A DNA stretch of 64,000 nucleotides from NCBI RefSeq assembly GCF_000764305.2, contig NW_025932656.1:1-64000 (forward strand), in the 5' to 3' direction. The notes beneath the pieces are model-generated. The model was not told where the DNA came from and searched no databases. It was given only the letters and a program-made list of their open reading frames with translations. Shown piece by piece: positions 46,293 through 58,594 of the stretch; within the stretch, counting starts at the first letter, position 1; every line of letters starts with the position of its first letter. The DNA is from Hyalella azteca (taxonomy: Eukaryota > Arthropoda > Malacostraca > Amphipoda > Hyalellidae). The position numbers and the translations under genes are program-made.

Positions 46293-49200
46293 ATGCCGAA
46301 GGTGTCCGTGAGAGCCACAGTGGCGGTGGTTACCTTTGTGATTTCACTTCTTGACTTCTGCGCATCAACTGAAAACATCCCACGAAAATGGGCAGCTTTC
46401 TCGGCAAATATCACAGGTCTGAGCAGTTCCAACGTCTCTGATGTTGATGTTAAAGAGGAGATTCTGTGTAGTATTTTAGCAACTAAAGACGAAAAGGCGA
46501 ACCTCTTCTGCTTCGGACCAGAAGGCTGTGTTTTCGGACATGTTTACTTACCGGACGTTGAAGGAGAGCAAACCCCAGGCTACAACTGCTACTATTGCCA
46601 TGGTATGCATCAGAAAATTGTTATGTTTTTAGTGAAATATAGATTAGGTCATACCTATATATATATATCAACAAAACTTCATTAGGGTTTGGTGTCAAGA
46701 ACTCATATAGTTCGCAACTGAGTTTACATCGCGGCCCAGTCAGAAGCAAACCATTTACGCCCAATCTTTCTGACTAATTTCAGCTACATGGCCAGCGTGT
46801 ACCACTTTGCAAGTTGTTCTCAAGAAAGTAGGCTCCGGAGCAAATTACATTTGTCGTACCTATTGAAATTACATATCTTCCTGGACCATCCGGAATTTTT
46901 CATCCTGACATTTTAACTTCTAAATACTAATTTGTAATTACCGTACGTGTCATATGTAATAGGAATTATCTTCATCTTCTCTGTAATTCGATATAAATAT
47001 CCACTAACAGAAAAAACGTTAAAACTATTCCCATTGCCAAAGTCTCGATGATTTTCGGTCCCACATATTTTACGGAGAAAAAGCAAAAAATAATTTTTTA
47101 TTACTAATGTAATGCATTTTGATTCTTAACGTCATGAAAACATAAGGAATTTTGTACATGTATTCTTCTGAAATGCATAATCGGGTTTACAGTTTGGTTC
47201 ACACATTAACATTGGTTGATACAATTTATTCATGTCGGAGCGTAATGGATGAAGAAAAAAGCTTCAGCTAACTGGTATGTTTCTCGTAATTCCGCAGTTT
47301 GCCTTCACGACAACGAAACTCTCCACGAAGGAGAAAAGGTTCCTGACACTTTCTGCCCGAACCTCAACCTGACTTGCACCAAGCGTGGCCTGGTCAACCA
47401 AGCTGATGGTGGGTTCCAATGAGAATCAAATGTGGCAACGTACTTTCGAAGTTTTTTACCATCAGTCGATACCTCCCATATGTTTTGGACATAGGCATAA
47501 ATTTTCCCTCTTCTCCACCAAAACTCAACTACGTACACATACCCAAACTAATTATGTGCAATGCACCTCTTCGTCTCCTACTATCCTTTCCATTCCTCTT
47601 TTTTCTGTTTTTTCCCGTTTTTCCTACATGGTAACTCTATGAATCATAGAGTTGCCATTTAGGAAAAACTCTTGTTTTTTCCTTACTTTCTCTAGTGGCA
47701 CCGCACACACACACACACACACAACACACACTTTTACGGTCAAGAAAAATATGAATTAAAGATTTGTCATTATTTAAATAACTTTGCACACGGTGTTATC
47801 TTTTTTTTTCTTGATATAAATCTATAACACCAAGTTTCCAAAGTAAACAGAGATTTAATAAAATAAATTTGCAATATCATCTCTCGAACCAAGAACAAAA
47901 CCAAAAGTACAGAAATGCTTGAACAAAAATATGTTCCGTGTGCAGTCTAACCATTTGCAGATACGAGGGAATAAGCGCCTGATTAGGATCTGGTCGCGCC
48001 TGTTCCTTGACAACCGCGGGGCGGCGAGCGTAGGGCACGCGTAGTTGGTACCTGGTACGTTCGAAACAGACACGGCCGAATCTGAAAAATGCGTTAAGAG
48101 GAGCGTCTACCCTAAAATTTATCTCGGCTATTTACAGACGGATCACTCTTAAACTTGGTACACTCATGTGAAATAGAAAATAAAGCTTTTTGTTCATGTG
48201 AATTTTTCGAAGTAAATTAAAGAAATCGTGAAACTCTTAGAAAACGGCCAAAAAGGGGATACCGTAGAAATCTATCTCCTCCAGGATTTTCCAGCTACGA
48301 TATCGAGACACATATCATTCGATGCGTAAGAACCATAGTTACAAAACTATGTAGGAGTTTTTTGCAATTCTAATTTTTGAGGGTGGGGGCCATTTTTTGT
48401 AAATTGTTTGATTTTTTTCGATTTTTTCTCCACTTTTTACTAAATAAAATCCAAATTATAACAAAATTAGTGTTTGAAATTTCTAGATCTTTTATTGCTA
48501 ATCGAATGATATATGTCTCATTGTTGTGGCTTTAAAACTCTAGGAGGAGATAGGTTTGCAGTGACAGTAAGTTAACTTTTCAGTAGAGCCCGACAAAGTC
48601 GCGCGCGCCTCGAAATAGACATTCAAGGGTGCAAGGTTGCAAGACTAGACGAGACTGGAGCTCAATTTCTGTCAAGAATGGTGCGAATGACGGCATGCGA
48701 ACTATCCTGTACGACTGCATGCGGATAACTGAAGCACAGCGTGTTCAGATTAGCTATTTAAGTGGACTGCGGGTAATTTAGACCTATCTTAAATGTTAAA
48801 GAACTCCACCACCCCTAAACCTTTCACGATATGTCGTAAACGCATAAATCAGCGTACAGAGAGGGTTTTGAAACCGTTGGATAGGTCAGAATGTCAGCTT
48901 TAACGTGAGACTAAAAACCGGAAAAGCCAAAATCCGAAAATTTAGGGTAGACGCTTCCCTTAAAAAATCCAGCCTCCCTTCCCCCTTTATGGGGGGGAAG
49001 AGAGGGGGCATTTGAATCGCTGTACGTAATCTGTACGCTGTAATCGCAGACTAGACATGTAGCACCGCGGCACAATGAAGCAAGTAACCAGTAAACATAA
49101 GTTTGAAACTGGAATGATATCAGTAAATACAACTTTCAACCTCAACTTTCCATATTACCCACAACATTCTCTTATATATATCGGAATGCAAAATCCTCTC

Positions 49201-52200
49201 ACATTGCCCGAGCAAACCAATCTCTAATATTCACCAGCAATCAGCATTCTCACACATTGCCAAAACCCAACAATCTTCATCCACGTACGAAACATTCTAC
49301 CCATTTATCTGCACCAAACATTCCTACCTATTGCGGTAGTAGCGGTAACAAACATTTTCTACGCACGGATGAGCAAAATATTATCTCACCTTAACCAGTA
49401 TAGAACCTACTCCCATATTCGCCAGAACCAAATATTCATATATACCGTTAAGCATTCTCCCGTGATAATCAGTTGAATCAGTCCCTAAAATTCTCCCAAA
49501 ATATTCGCAAATACAGCCTACTGTATCTACAGACCTTATTTCTAATCATTCCAACGTAGCACAGACTCAATATAATAGCTAATTCCTGTTTCTAGAAATG
49601 AAGACCTAAATGTAGTGAAATTGTTCGCAGTACTTAAAATTCTCGAATCCTTTGTACTTAAAATTCTCGGAATACACAAGCGCAAAACATCCTCTCACAT
49701 TAACCAGGGTGGCCTCGTTCAGGGGTCGGATTATCAAAACATCGCTAAGTACACGTAGCGTCTTACGTGTGGCGTAAGTGCTGATATGAAGAAGTAACTC
49801 TAGCGGTGGTATTATCAAAACATTTGCGCGGGAAGCTACGTACAAGAAACTGTACGTAGCTCTACGCCTGCTCTGAAGTGTCGTAAGTGGAGTTACGTAC
49901 AAGTTTTGGTGTGCCGAAGCAATATAAAACTATTGATTTACTTGCAACACAGTGAATTGTGATAGAATTTGGATTTTGTCGATAATTCAATATAGGCATA
50001 ATATGTGATCGTGCTAAACGGTGTTTTTTTGGAAAAAAAATTTCAATTTAAATTATGCAAGCCGATGTTTTTTTCTTTGTGTTCCTCTTTAATAATTTAC
50101 CAGCAAATGTTGACATTCATATCTAAGAATTTTATGATCATTCCCTAAAATCTTCTTTTAGACTTTTTGATTCAAAATTAAGTGGAGGTTAACAAGCCAA
50201 CCATTTCTCTAGCCAACCATAACAAGCCAACCATTTCACAAATTTCTAACTCCAACTCTAATTCTAAATTCTAGGTAGTAGCTCTCTAAAAAAAGTCCTC
50301 TAATTTTGAATGGGAATAATGTAATTTTTCCCTTGATTGCAATCAAGGCGTTGCCATTGCTATCTGGACAACGTCCTATTAATTTCTCAATATGCTCCCT
50401 AGTCAGTCAACGCAGATGCCGCTGACACGACACAACCTCCTTTCATCCACGCGCACTGCGCACTGAGTCGACAGGAGCCAGGAATAGCAAATTCATAGCC
50501 TCTGATTGGTCAATTTGCCAGATGGTTTTGACAATAGCTTCCCTGATGAGTCTTGCGTACAAAAGTTTTGATAACGCCATAATTAGGGTGTACTTACGTT
50601 GCACGTATCTTCATGTACGTACGTAGAAAAACTATACGAAGTTTTGATAATCAGGCTCCTGAGTACCAAGATTGGAGCAGAGAAGTGCCGGTTCGATTCC
50701 AGCTCTATGCGACAGTTTGTGGTCAGAATTGGCAAGGAGGCCAGTCGGTTAAGCAAAGCAAAATTGAGGAAGAGATTTGCGCGTTTAAGACCGCAACAAG
50801 CTGTGAACATTTAGCGGCAATCGGCGACAAAAAAATCGGCGACAGGCCTACGGCCTTACAAACGCTGAAACCGCTATTATTATTATTATTATTAAAATTA
50901 ATAATACTATTATTATTGTTATTATTATTATTATTAAACATTCTCTCATTAGTCTGACCAAAAAAAATTCTTCCAATTCACTAGTCAATAACACCATTCT
51001 CCCACTTACAAAAATAACCAAACATTCCATCACTCTACAATCCAATTCATCATTTATTTATCAATTTCAAAACAATAGTTCGATTTCACTTTGAATAGAG
51101 TTCGCAATAACGGAACCGTGCTACTCAGTGTGTAACGGAATGTGCCTTGTAACCCTGTTGGAACGTGTGAGCAGCAAGCTGTCCGTCGACCAGTTGGTAA
51201 GGTAGCCAGGCGCCGTTACTTAACTTGTGCACGCGACGTTAATCGACTTGATGAATCTAAGCTTTCGGTTCTATAGTTCACAAACGATCCTGAAGTCTTG
51301 CTTGGTGAATCAGACAGTATAACCTCGAGCATAAGAACGCGAGCAGCTGAAATAACACGTTCGTGTCAAAATTCCCCAAGCAGAAATTTTCAGTCAAAAA
51401 AATTTCGACAAAAATTTTGAAGCTCGACGGTGTGTTTTTAAATGTCGTCATTCCCTGTATTCCAACCGCCGAAGAATTTAACATTAGGAGGCACTGGACA
51501 TTAAACACTCAAGAAGTTGTGCTTGTAAAGACTCCTAAATTAACATGTTCAGCTTGTAGAAACTTCACTGTTTTCCATTCGCTTACATGACAATTCACTC
51601 TAAGGATACGCGATAGAAACGAGAAGTATTTTTAATTATCATCCGCATGAGACAAAATGCACCAAACTACTGCCAGCAACGAGAAGCGTTCAATGACCAC
51701 TCACTTGCTAACCACACCTTTGAACAGGGAGTATTATGGGGGTTGTTTATCAGTCTTGCCTTGAAAGCGTGGGTTTTAAAGCCATGCGTATATATGTAAT
51801 TTGCGCGTGTTGTCGCAACAACAATGCACGCTTGTTGCTAGAACGCGACGAACGTATGTAAACATAGAAGTAACATAAGCGTGTTGAAGATGACGTACTG
51901 CACGCGTGTTGTACATATTCGCACATCGCAAGCGTGTTAACAGAAAAGCAATGTTCGCGTTAAATCGCGCATTGAAGATTACGCTGTTCACGCACGCGCA
52001 GCAGAAAACGCGTGTTGGCGAGCATTAGTAGCAACCCTATTGATATAGAAGTAACGCAAGCATGCGGAAGATAACACAATGCCCACGTGTTTTTCTATGC
52101 ACACGCAAAGCACACGCGTTGACTGGCACGCATTTCACGCGTGTTAAATCTCACGCAACTCTCGCGTGAGCAACACGCACTCGATGCAAGCGTGTTGAAG

Positions 52201-55200
52201 ATAACGCAACGCAAACGTGTTGAAGATAACGGAACGCAAGCATGTTGACGTACACGCAATGCAGAAGTGTTGAAACGCTCGCGTGTTGAGAAGTTCGTAC
52301 CCATGCACATCTTGCACAATGCACATGCAGCGTCACGACTAAAGGCAGGGGCTTGCCACGCTCGCGCTAAGAACTCAGGCCAGCTACTGAGCAGGGTATG
52401 TCAATGGTGGCCTGACCAGCCGCTGATTTCGTGTGTCATTTGACCCTTATAATTTTTACCATGGAACTCCCCTAAGATATGTGCGGCTGAATAGGGAAGG
52501 CGGCCATTTCACCGGTGATTCATCTCTAAAGCGAGATTGGCAACCGAAAGGCGACCGACAACTGCTTATGAATTTTGACAGGGTATTTATTTAGGTTGAT
52601 TCATTTGTCTCCTTGAGTGATTAACTGAACTCTGATTTTAATTTCCGTTCATATCTGTTGAACAATTCGTTTATATTCCAAGATGTACCACCGCTGACAA
52701 GCTGCACTCCGCCCTTCGTGCAACACCCGTTCGGCTGCATGTACTTCAACCAGACAGCATCGCTGACGCTCTGCGAAGCGAGGGCTTACTGCCAGTCCCT
52801 TGGGGCGCAACTGGCGTCGCCAACCACACATGACAACTACCTCGCCCTGACTGCCTACCTTCTGGCGACTTACGGTAAGAAATTTACACTTCAGGGGCAA
52901 CAGCCAATCACTGACGGAATTTTAGGCTAAATTCAAGAATCACAGACGAGGAATTGGCCGCTACCTATAATTAAGCGGCTACATGAATTGTACTGTCCGA
53001 TTCCCGAGAGTAGAGTACGCGCCCATCTAAATAACTGATAGCTTCATAGCCCCATTATAACCAGAGAATATGTATGGCTATTGTTTCACGCATAGAAGTG
53101 GGTTTGAAAATATCATAACATTCATATAAAAATGTAAAATTTGCAAATAATCGAACGCCCTCAAAAAATGGCACAGAGTTTGTATCAAGAGAACAAACGC
53201 GAGGACATTCTTTAGCGTGTAATGAACTATGAAGGATCTCATAGATGTAAAAATTAAATTTAAATGCGAAAGAAACCTAAATTTTTGTTCAACTGATTCC
53301 TATGATTTATTTAACATAGTTAAAAATTAGTTAGTATATTTTAATAGTGAGTTTTTACCATTTATTTCTTGTAAGTTTTTCAACTTAAACTATAAAATTT
53401 TTTCCTATTCATCTCCTGTTGAATCAAAGTGCAGTCTTTCATGTTTGCCTAAATTGTGAACGTGTAATTGCTTCTATTTTGAGACAGGTTGGCCTACAAA
53501 TTATAAAGGCGATTAAGTAAAAATATTTTAAATTTCGATAGTTCGAAATCTCAGAATAATTTCTTGCAAATCGATCGATGCGCTGAATGACGATAAAAAT
53601 CTATGTTTGAAATTTAAATTATGAACATCTAATTGTCTAAGTAATTACAACACAGGCTTAACTGGGCAAAAGTTCATACAATCGCGCGAGAGGGATTTGG
53701 TAGTGGACGATGCGATATTGAATCATAATTAAGTAAGACCTGAGGATTGGTTCGGTTAAGCGGGATCCAATGATATTGAGGAACAGCGTAAACGATTATA
53801 GAATATTATTTAGGATTATAGTTAGGCTTACAGTTTAGGATAATCTAAGTTTATAAGTTGGAGCTTTAAGAGGACAATTTCGGTGAAAATTCGGATATTT
53901 TGGCTTCTCCGATTTCGTGGCTCATTTCGCATGCTTAGAAGGCGCGTCTAACGCAACAAGCCGCATGTATGTGCGTGCTCTAGTTTTTGCGTAAATGAAT
54001 TTCAAAAATATATAAAATGAACATTTTTAGCAATATGTGCAAAGATTTCTTTGAATTAAATCTGTATATATAGATCATTACTCTCGTTAATTGCAAAGTG
54101 TTTGCACTCGTTTGAAAGCTACAAACGAAGCGCGTTCAAGAATGCAAATATCACGGATGTACTTGCAATTATTTTTGCGTAATGCAGTTTTGATATAAAA
54201 TAATATTTTATTTATATATTAATATAAAAAAGTCTCATATACAGCTTATTGTTCACGTTAAGCTGGTCAGGAATGAGTCGAAAGATGCGTGTTGGTACCC
54301 TCAAATGCAAATAATTGGCAATAGGAAAGCTTGGGCTACAATATCAAGAATTTTTTGGCATATTCTTATTTTTTCAATGAATTTTATTCTGTTTGGCGCC
54401 TTGAAAAATTTAGAAATCCAAAAACGCCATCTTAAAAGCTCAACTCCTACAGTATTCAAGCTACAGCAATGAAAGACATACTATTCGATGTAAAAACCAT
54501 ACGTAGCGACTCTTGCAGCAAACAATTTTTTTTTGAATGGCTTGACTTCTATATGGGGGGTGGAGGGGGGGGGAATGTAGAAAAGTGTGGAAAAAACGTG
54601 CATAAAAGAAAAACGACGAGGAAAATCGAAAATCGGGGCACTAGAGCCGTTAGATAATGCTGTTACGAATCGAATGAAATGTGTCTCGGTATTGTAGCAT
54701 GTGATTTGCTACAGTTATATATTTCTTAAAGTACCCCTTTTTCCGTTTTCTGTTTATTCCACATTTTCATTCATTTTTTCGAAAATTCATACTAGAACAT
54801 TTTTTTTATTTTACATAATACGTATGTACGTGAAATTTCAGAAATATCGGTTGATAAATGTAGAAGTTTTTCTGGGACCGAAACGGTTCCATTAACATTG
54901 ATGTCTTCGGCGTCCAGTTGAAATAAGAATAAGTCTGGAGTGTATCCGCGGGGCGTTCTCCACTCAGACGTTGAGCTAGCGTTACTGTCCTGTTTGAAAT
55001 GGACAGGAGCAATGGGGTATACCGTAGCGGTCCTCGCCCAAGACTTATGTTTCCAGGTCAAGACAGAGCTTATATAGCTTCGCCATTTGACGTCACCATG
55101 GGCGTGAGTTGATAAACAGGGGAGGCTAGCACAAGGAAATGTTTATGCATATATTGCAATGAAGGAGATTATCTTCCAACAGGAAGATATTAATGAGGAA

Positions 55201-58200
55201 ATATCCAGGGACGAAAGGTATCAACATTGTCACCTTACCCCTCCCTCTTGACGGGAAAATTTTAGATCGTCCACGATCTTCTCAAGTTGAACGAAAGACT
55301 TAACGCTCCTGAAAAGAAACAGAAAATTCCGTATCGTAATAGTAAGAAATCTTAAAAATACCAAATTTATTGCAAGATGCGCGATGAAAACCTTCCCCCC
55401 TACGGGAAATCGGTCCCTCAATTTTACGAATTTGTGTACTGACAACATCAGATCGGAATATTGGAATCATTTGAATATAGCTATTAACATAAATCAAATG
55501 TAATCGGATGTAAGAATCATATGTGAAGATCAAAACAAACAGTAAGAATTTATCATGTCAACGATACATGAAATCAGAAGGAATCGTCGGTCAAGAAATT
55601 CAAATAGGAAAATGGGATGACGAAAATCAAATCGTTATGAAAGCGCTAAAAAAATTTTGGCTGTCTACATATTCTTTATTCTTTATTCTTTATTCACACA
55701 GGAGCATACAAAAAAAATTCATAACAAGAAAATGACAAAAATTTGGAGAAAAAAAATACAAAATGCTTCCATGCGAATGCCCGTATAAGCTAAAAAGCTT
55801 CACAGGCGACATTAGCGATATTATACAATCGAAAAACAATAACATATAATGACGATGAGACAAGACAAAAGGGAACTGAAAGTGACAAAATTGAAAACAT
55901 CCTGATAAAAACTAACCTTTAGTAAAACTGAAATAAAAATAACTAGCATGGCGACTAAAAATGATATTCAACAAAGGCAATAACAACCCTACCTAAAAAA
56001 ATTAAATACAACTAAGACGAAATAGTGTCATGGGAATGTAGGGGAACAAGAGAGGCGAATGCAGAATTAAAAAGACGTTCATCGTGGAAGAGTGCCCTAT
56101 TCATGAATTTTAAAAGCTGAAATTTGTACAGGGTGACCCAAATATACAGGGTGACCCAAAAAAAGTTGCTAAAAGTAAAGGCTTATAACTCGAAAATACT
56201 TAAACGTGGAAAGATAAAATAAACAACCACATGAAAGAGTATAACTTCAAGTTTTATTCAGATTACAATAAATGTTCAAAATGACCTCCTCGCTCACAGC
56301 TCAATACGTTTTTCAAAATTGGCGGTTACTGCAGACAAGGTATCCTGGGGCCTATACTTTCAAAAAAAGTTAAGAGATCGTTAGTTCATCAGCCAATCAT
56401 TGACGGCCTTTCAAGCAAATCCACCAATCATAGACAAAAAAATAGAGCGTAAGTATTTACGTTCACTTAGCGAGTTTTGAGAAAGTATAGGCCCTGGTCA
56501 ATAAGTGTAGAGCTTCACAAATTGCTATCTTCAGATTGTCAATGCAGTTTGGTCTTGTACTGAATACTTTAACTTTCACGTAACTCAATAGGAAGAAATT
56601 CAAAGGCGATTCATTAATTCTTTCTTCAATCATGGCAATGTTTTCTTCTGATCTTCCAGTTCTTCGCCGTCCAGAATGACATTTGTTTTGATTCAGGATC
56701 GTTCCTTTATCTTTCCACTGACGTCTCCACTTCTTGATTGTGTTGAGACTAACTTCTTGTCTGTATTTGGTGAAATAACCCCTTATTATTTTGGTTGGTG
56801 AAGTTTTCAGGTAAAATTATTCGAAAATGAAAACTCGTTGCTCAGAATTTAGATGCATTGTATGGGGAATTTTGATTTTTAAAAAATAATGAGTTTTAAC
56901 TTTGAAATATAAAGAGAACTTTGGTAACATGGATACAAAATAAAACTTGAAGTTATACTCTTTCATGTGGTTTCTATTTCATTTTTCTACGTTTAGTACT
57001 TTTCGAGTTATAAGCCTATACTTTTAGCAACTTTTTTAGGGTCACCCTACACAATTTATCATTTTAAAGTAGTTGCAGGAAATCTCAGATTATAATTAAC
57101 ATCACGTTACAATATGCGGGGTACAAATTTGATTAACGTCAGCTTTTTACACCAACTACATAAGATATTGCCAACGTCATATATCTTTAGCACGTATAAA
57201 GATTCGAATGAATACAATCACACAAACTAATGTGTGGCCTAGTTAAAAAATATATATCTAATCACAGGAATGAGGCCGTTGTAGAGAATTAAAAGTACTG
57301 CATAAAAAATCAAGCTCGGTAGCATTGATCTATTGTAAGCGTCAGCACTTTTGGTGAGCTTGACTGCTTCGCTTATGATCCACTCAAGGCGTTTAAAACA
57401 GGCGATTCTGGCAATCGTAATCTACCCATCATGTTAAAAATCTACCGTCATAAATTACATAAACAGGCTATCGCCTTCATTACTATTATAGTTAATACAT
57501 CTGCATAGATGAATTACAGAGTATAATTCTTGTGTATAAAAATCTCTACCATTGTTGCTCTCAACCTTTAATCGATATCGCATTTTAGAACAAATTTGAT
57601 TATATTAAAAGATCATAGTTAGTATTAACGATGTATGAATAGAATCGCGTGTTCATAAATTCTTATGTTCCCAATACGGAACTATTTTATAGAGCTTCAG
57701 AACACAGAACTATCGTGGAGCTCTTGCGCTTGAGGTATGAAAAATATTAGTGCGTCTCTGAGACGCTCTGAAAAAAGGCGCACATTATATAATTAATGCG
57801 ATTGTTTATAGGACAAACACTTTTACAGCATTTTATTTAAAAAAAACGTTTAAGCCGAAAAGTTAAGGTCTATCGAAGCCTTACTTCGTCAGCCGTATTT
57901 ATGCATGAAAATTATTGCTGTTTAGGGCCTTTATTGATGAGACTGAAAAGCACACATCTGTTGGCAGCTTGAATGTCTTGGTGAACGAAAGCGTTCGAGA
58001 TCGATTTCCATGTCACACGAAATACAATAATTAAATCGGCCATATTTGATAAAAATAAAAGGTTGGCCCTTATTAATTCTCACTAAATGGCTGCAAATAA
58101 TTAGATAGATTTGCAAATAAATTAAAAATATAATGCTGCGCAAAATAAAATGGGTAAAAAGCGTGTATTTAGCGAAAAAATTTAATAACCATATAGAGGG

Positions 58201-58594
58201 CATTTTATTAAGATAGTTTCTAATGGGTCAAAAGTCATGCGACGGAGGTTGTTGTAAATAACCTACAAAATTTTTACGTTATTTTCCTTAACTTCAAGAC
58301 AATATATTTATCTTTAACATTTTATTCTTGAACATCAGATACATCGCCCCGGGAGCCTTCTGGTTCGGTGTTTACTACATCAACGGGAAATGGAGCTATG
58401 AATCGAACGGTCGCTCGCCCGGGCCTTACGGTCAGCACGAGTGGGTCTACAACCAGCCCAGCTACGGCAGTGGCAGCGACTGCGTTAATGCCGGCTATCA
58501 AATAGGCGCTGTGGGCCCTTTTTATGCGTTGTCCAGCTACATCTGCACCTACAAATTACCTGTCATCTGCCATGCATGGCACCTAGAGATCTAG
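46293..58594 (+). CDS. Secreted C-type lectin with amino-terminal cysteine-rich module
   Basis: Exons: 46293-46602 (ATG), 47298-47408, 52683-52874 and 58339-58594 (TAG 58592-58594). Signal peptide about residues 1-24 (MPKVSVRATVAVVTFVISLL). The first two exons give a cysteine-rich region (GYNCYYCHVCLHDNETLHEG, CPNLNLTC) resembling a von Willebrand C-type module. The third starts a C-type lectin domain (FGCMYFN, CEARAYCQSLGAQLASP). The fourth finishes it (FWFGVYYINGKWSY, SDCVNAGYQ, YICTYKLPVIC). Junctions 1-2 and 2-3 are in phase. Exon 3 ends in phase 1 while exon 4 needs phase 2, so an intervening exon, an error or a mutation must be assumed. Lectins of this kind bind sugars extracellularly, often in immunity (family knowledge). 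Calcium-site EPN/QPD motifs are not visible. Confidence 0.75.
47703..47729. repeat. (CA)n microsatellite
   Basis: An alternating CA run with one break, in the second intron of the lectin gene. Confidence 0.9.
48094..48963. mobile_element. Second TTAA-flanked element, 862 bp
   Basis: TTAA at both sides (48094-48097, 48960-48963) and inverted ends GAGGAGCGTCTACCCTAAAA / GGGAAGCGTCTACCCTAAAT. No transposase frame, so it is non-autonomous. A diverged relative may lie at about 53880-54700 (shared TATTTTGGCTTCTCCG and TATTCGATGTAAAAACCATA-like strings). It is in an intron of the lectin gene. Confidence 0.7.
49140..49715. repeat. Degenerate satellite, AAACATTCTCCC-like units, left part
   Basis: Units of roughly 28-34 bases recur with AACATTCTC/ACC-rich strings and strong A+C bias on the plus strand. 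The same type of sequence resumes at 50937-51040, after the MITE and SINE, so the array was interrupted by insertions. Confidence 0.5.
49720..50661. mobile_element. DNA transposon remnant with TTATCAAAAC ends
   Basis: The left end CAGGGGTCGGATTATCAAAA and the inverse of the right end CAGGAGCCTGATTATCAAAA form TIRs of about 25 bp. The TTATCAAAAC motif recurs internally (about 49811; inverted near 50563), with CTACGTAC-type palindromes next to it. No transposase is recognisable and no target duplication is clear. In an intron of the lectin gene. Confidence 0.65.
50662..50938 (+). mobile_element. Probable tRNA-derived SINE fragment with (TTA)n tail
   Basis: GGTTCGATTCC at 50690-50700 is a perfect RNA polymerase III B box, and GCCGG/CCAGC around it can form a T-stem with one mismatch. 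About 175 bp of unrelated body follow, ending in ATT/TTA trinucleotide repeats (50874-50936). No A box is seen: the transposon end at 50661 has replaced the 5' part. It is not a functional tRNA. Confidence 0.55.
51800..52325. repeat. CpG-rich degenerate satellite, GCGTGTTGAAGATAACGCAA units
   Basis: About 16 units of roughly 30 bases are built on CGCAAGCGTGTTGAAGATAA. It is unusually rich in CpG and in ACGCGT-type palindromes for this AT-rich region. It ends about 350 bp before the third lectin exon. Confidence 0.75.
52875..56125 (+). other. Large lectin intron, left part
   Basis: No exon with the needed phases (in 1, out 2) was recognised. The stretch 53880-54700 may be a diverged copy of the TTAA element at 48.1 kb. 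Other frames, such as 54792-55061 and 55300-55533 on the minus strand, have no domain pattern. Confidence 0.45.
56147..57049 (-). mobile_element. Internally deleted Tc1/mariner element with about 105-bp TIRs
   Basis: The ends CAGGGTGACCC...GTTGCTAAAAGTA and their complement at right extend about 105 bp at high identity. A stub of the same end (56129-56146) sits just outside the left border. The minus strand encodes a helix-turn-helix half (YRQEVSLNTIKKWRRQWKDK, HSGRRRTGRSEENIA). It is fused directly to the post-catalytic tail (LNFFLLSYVKVKVF), so the catalytic core is deleted. A 145-bp MITE is nested in the tail. Confidence 0.85.
56349..56493. mobile_element. 145-bp MITE nested in the mariner element
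   Basis: Perfect 13-bp terminal inverted repeats GGCCTATACTTTC/GAAAGTATAGGCC, flanked by the direct 4-bp duplication CTGG (56345-56348, 56494-56497). No coding capacity. Confidence 0.85.
57050..58338 (+). other. Large lectin intron, right part
   Basis: Nothing recognised. A good acceptor (poly-T, then GAACATCAG) ends it at 58338. Confidence 0.5.

Noticed and set aside
50690..50710. tRNA gene suggested by a perfect B box
   Set aside because: No A box, no acceptor or anticodon stem upstream; it is better explained as a SINE fragment.
55230..55533. Overlapping minus-strand frames near 55.4 kb as a missing lectin exon
   Set aside because: Wrong strand for the lectin gene and no lectin-like residues.
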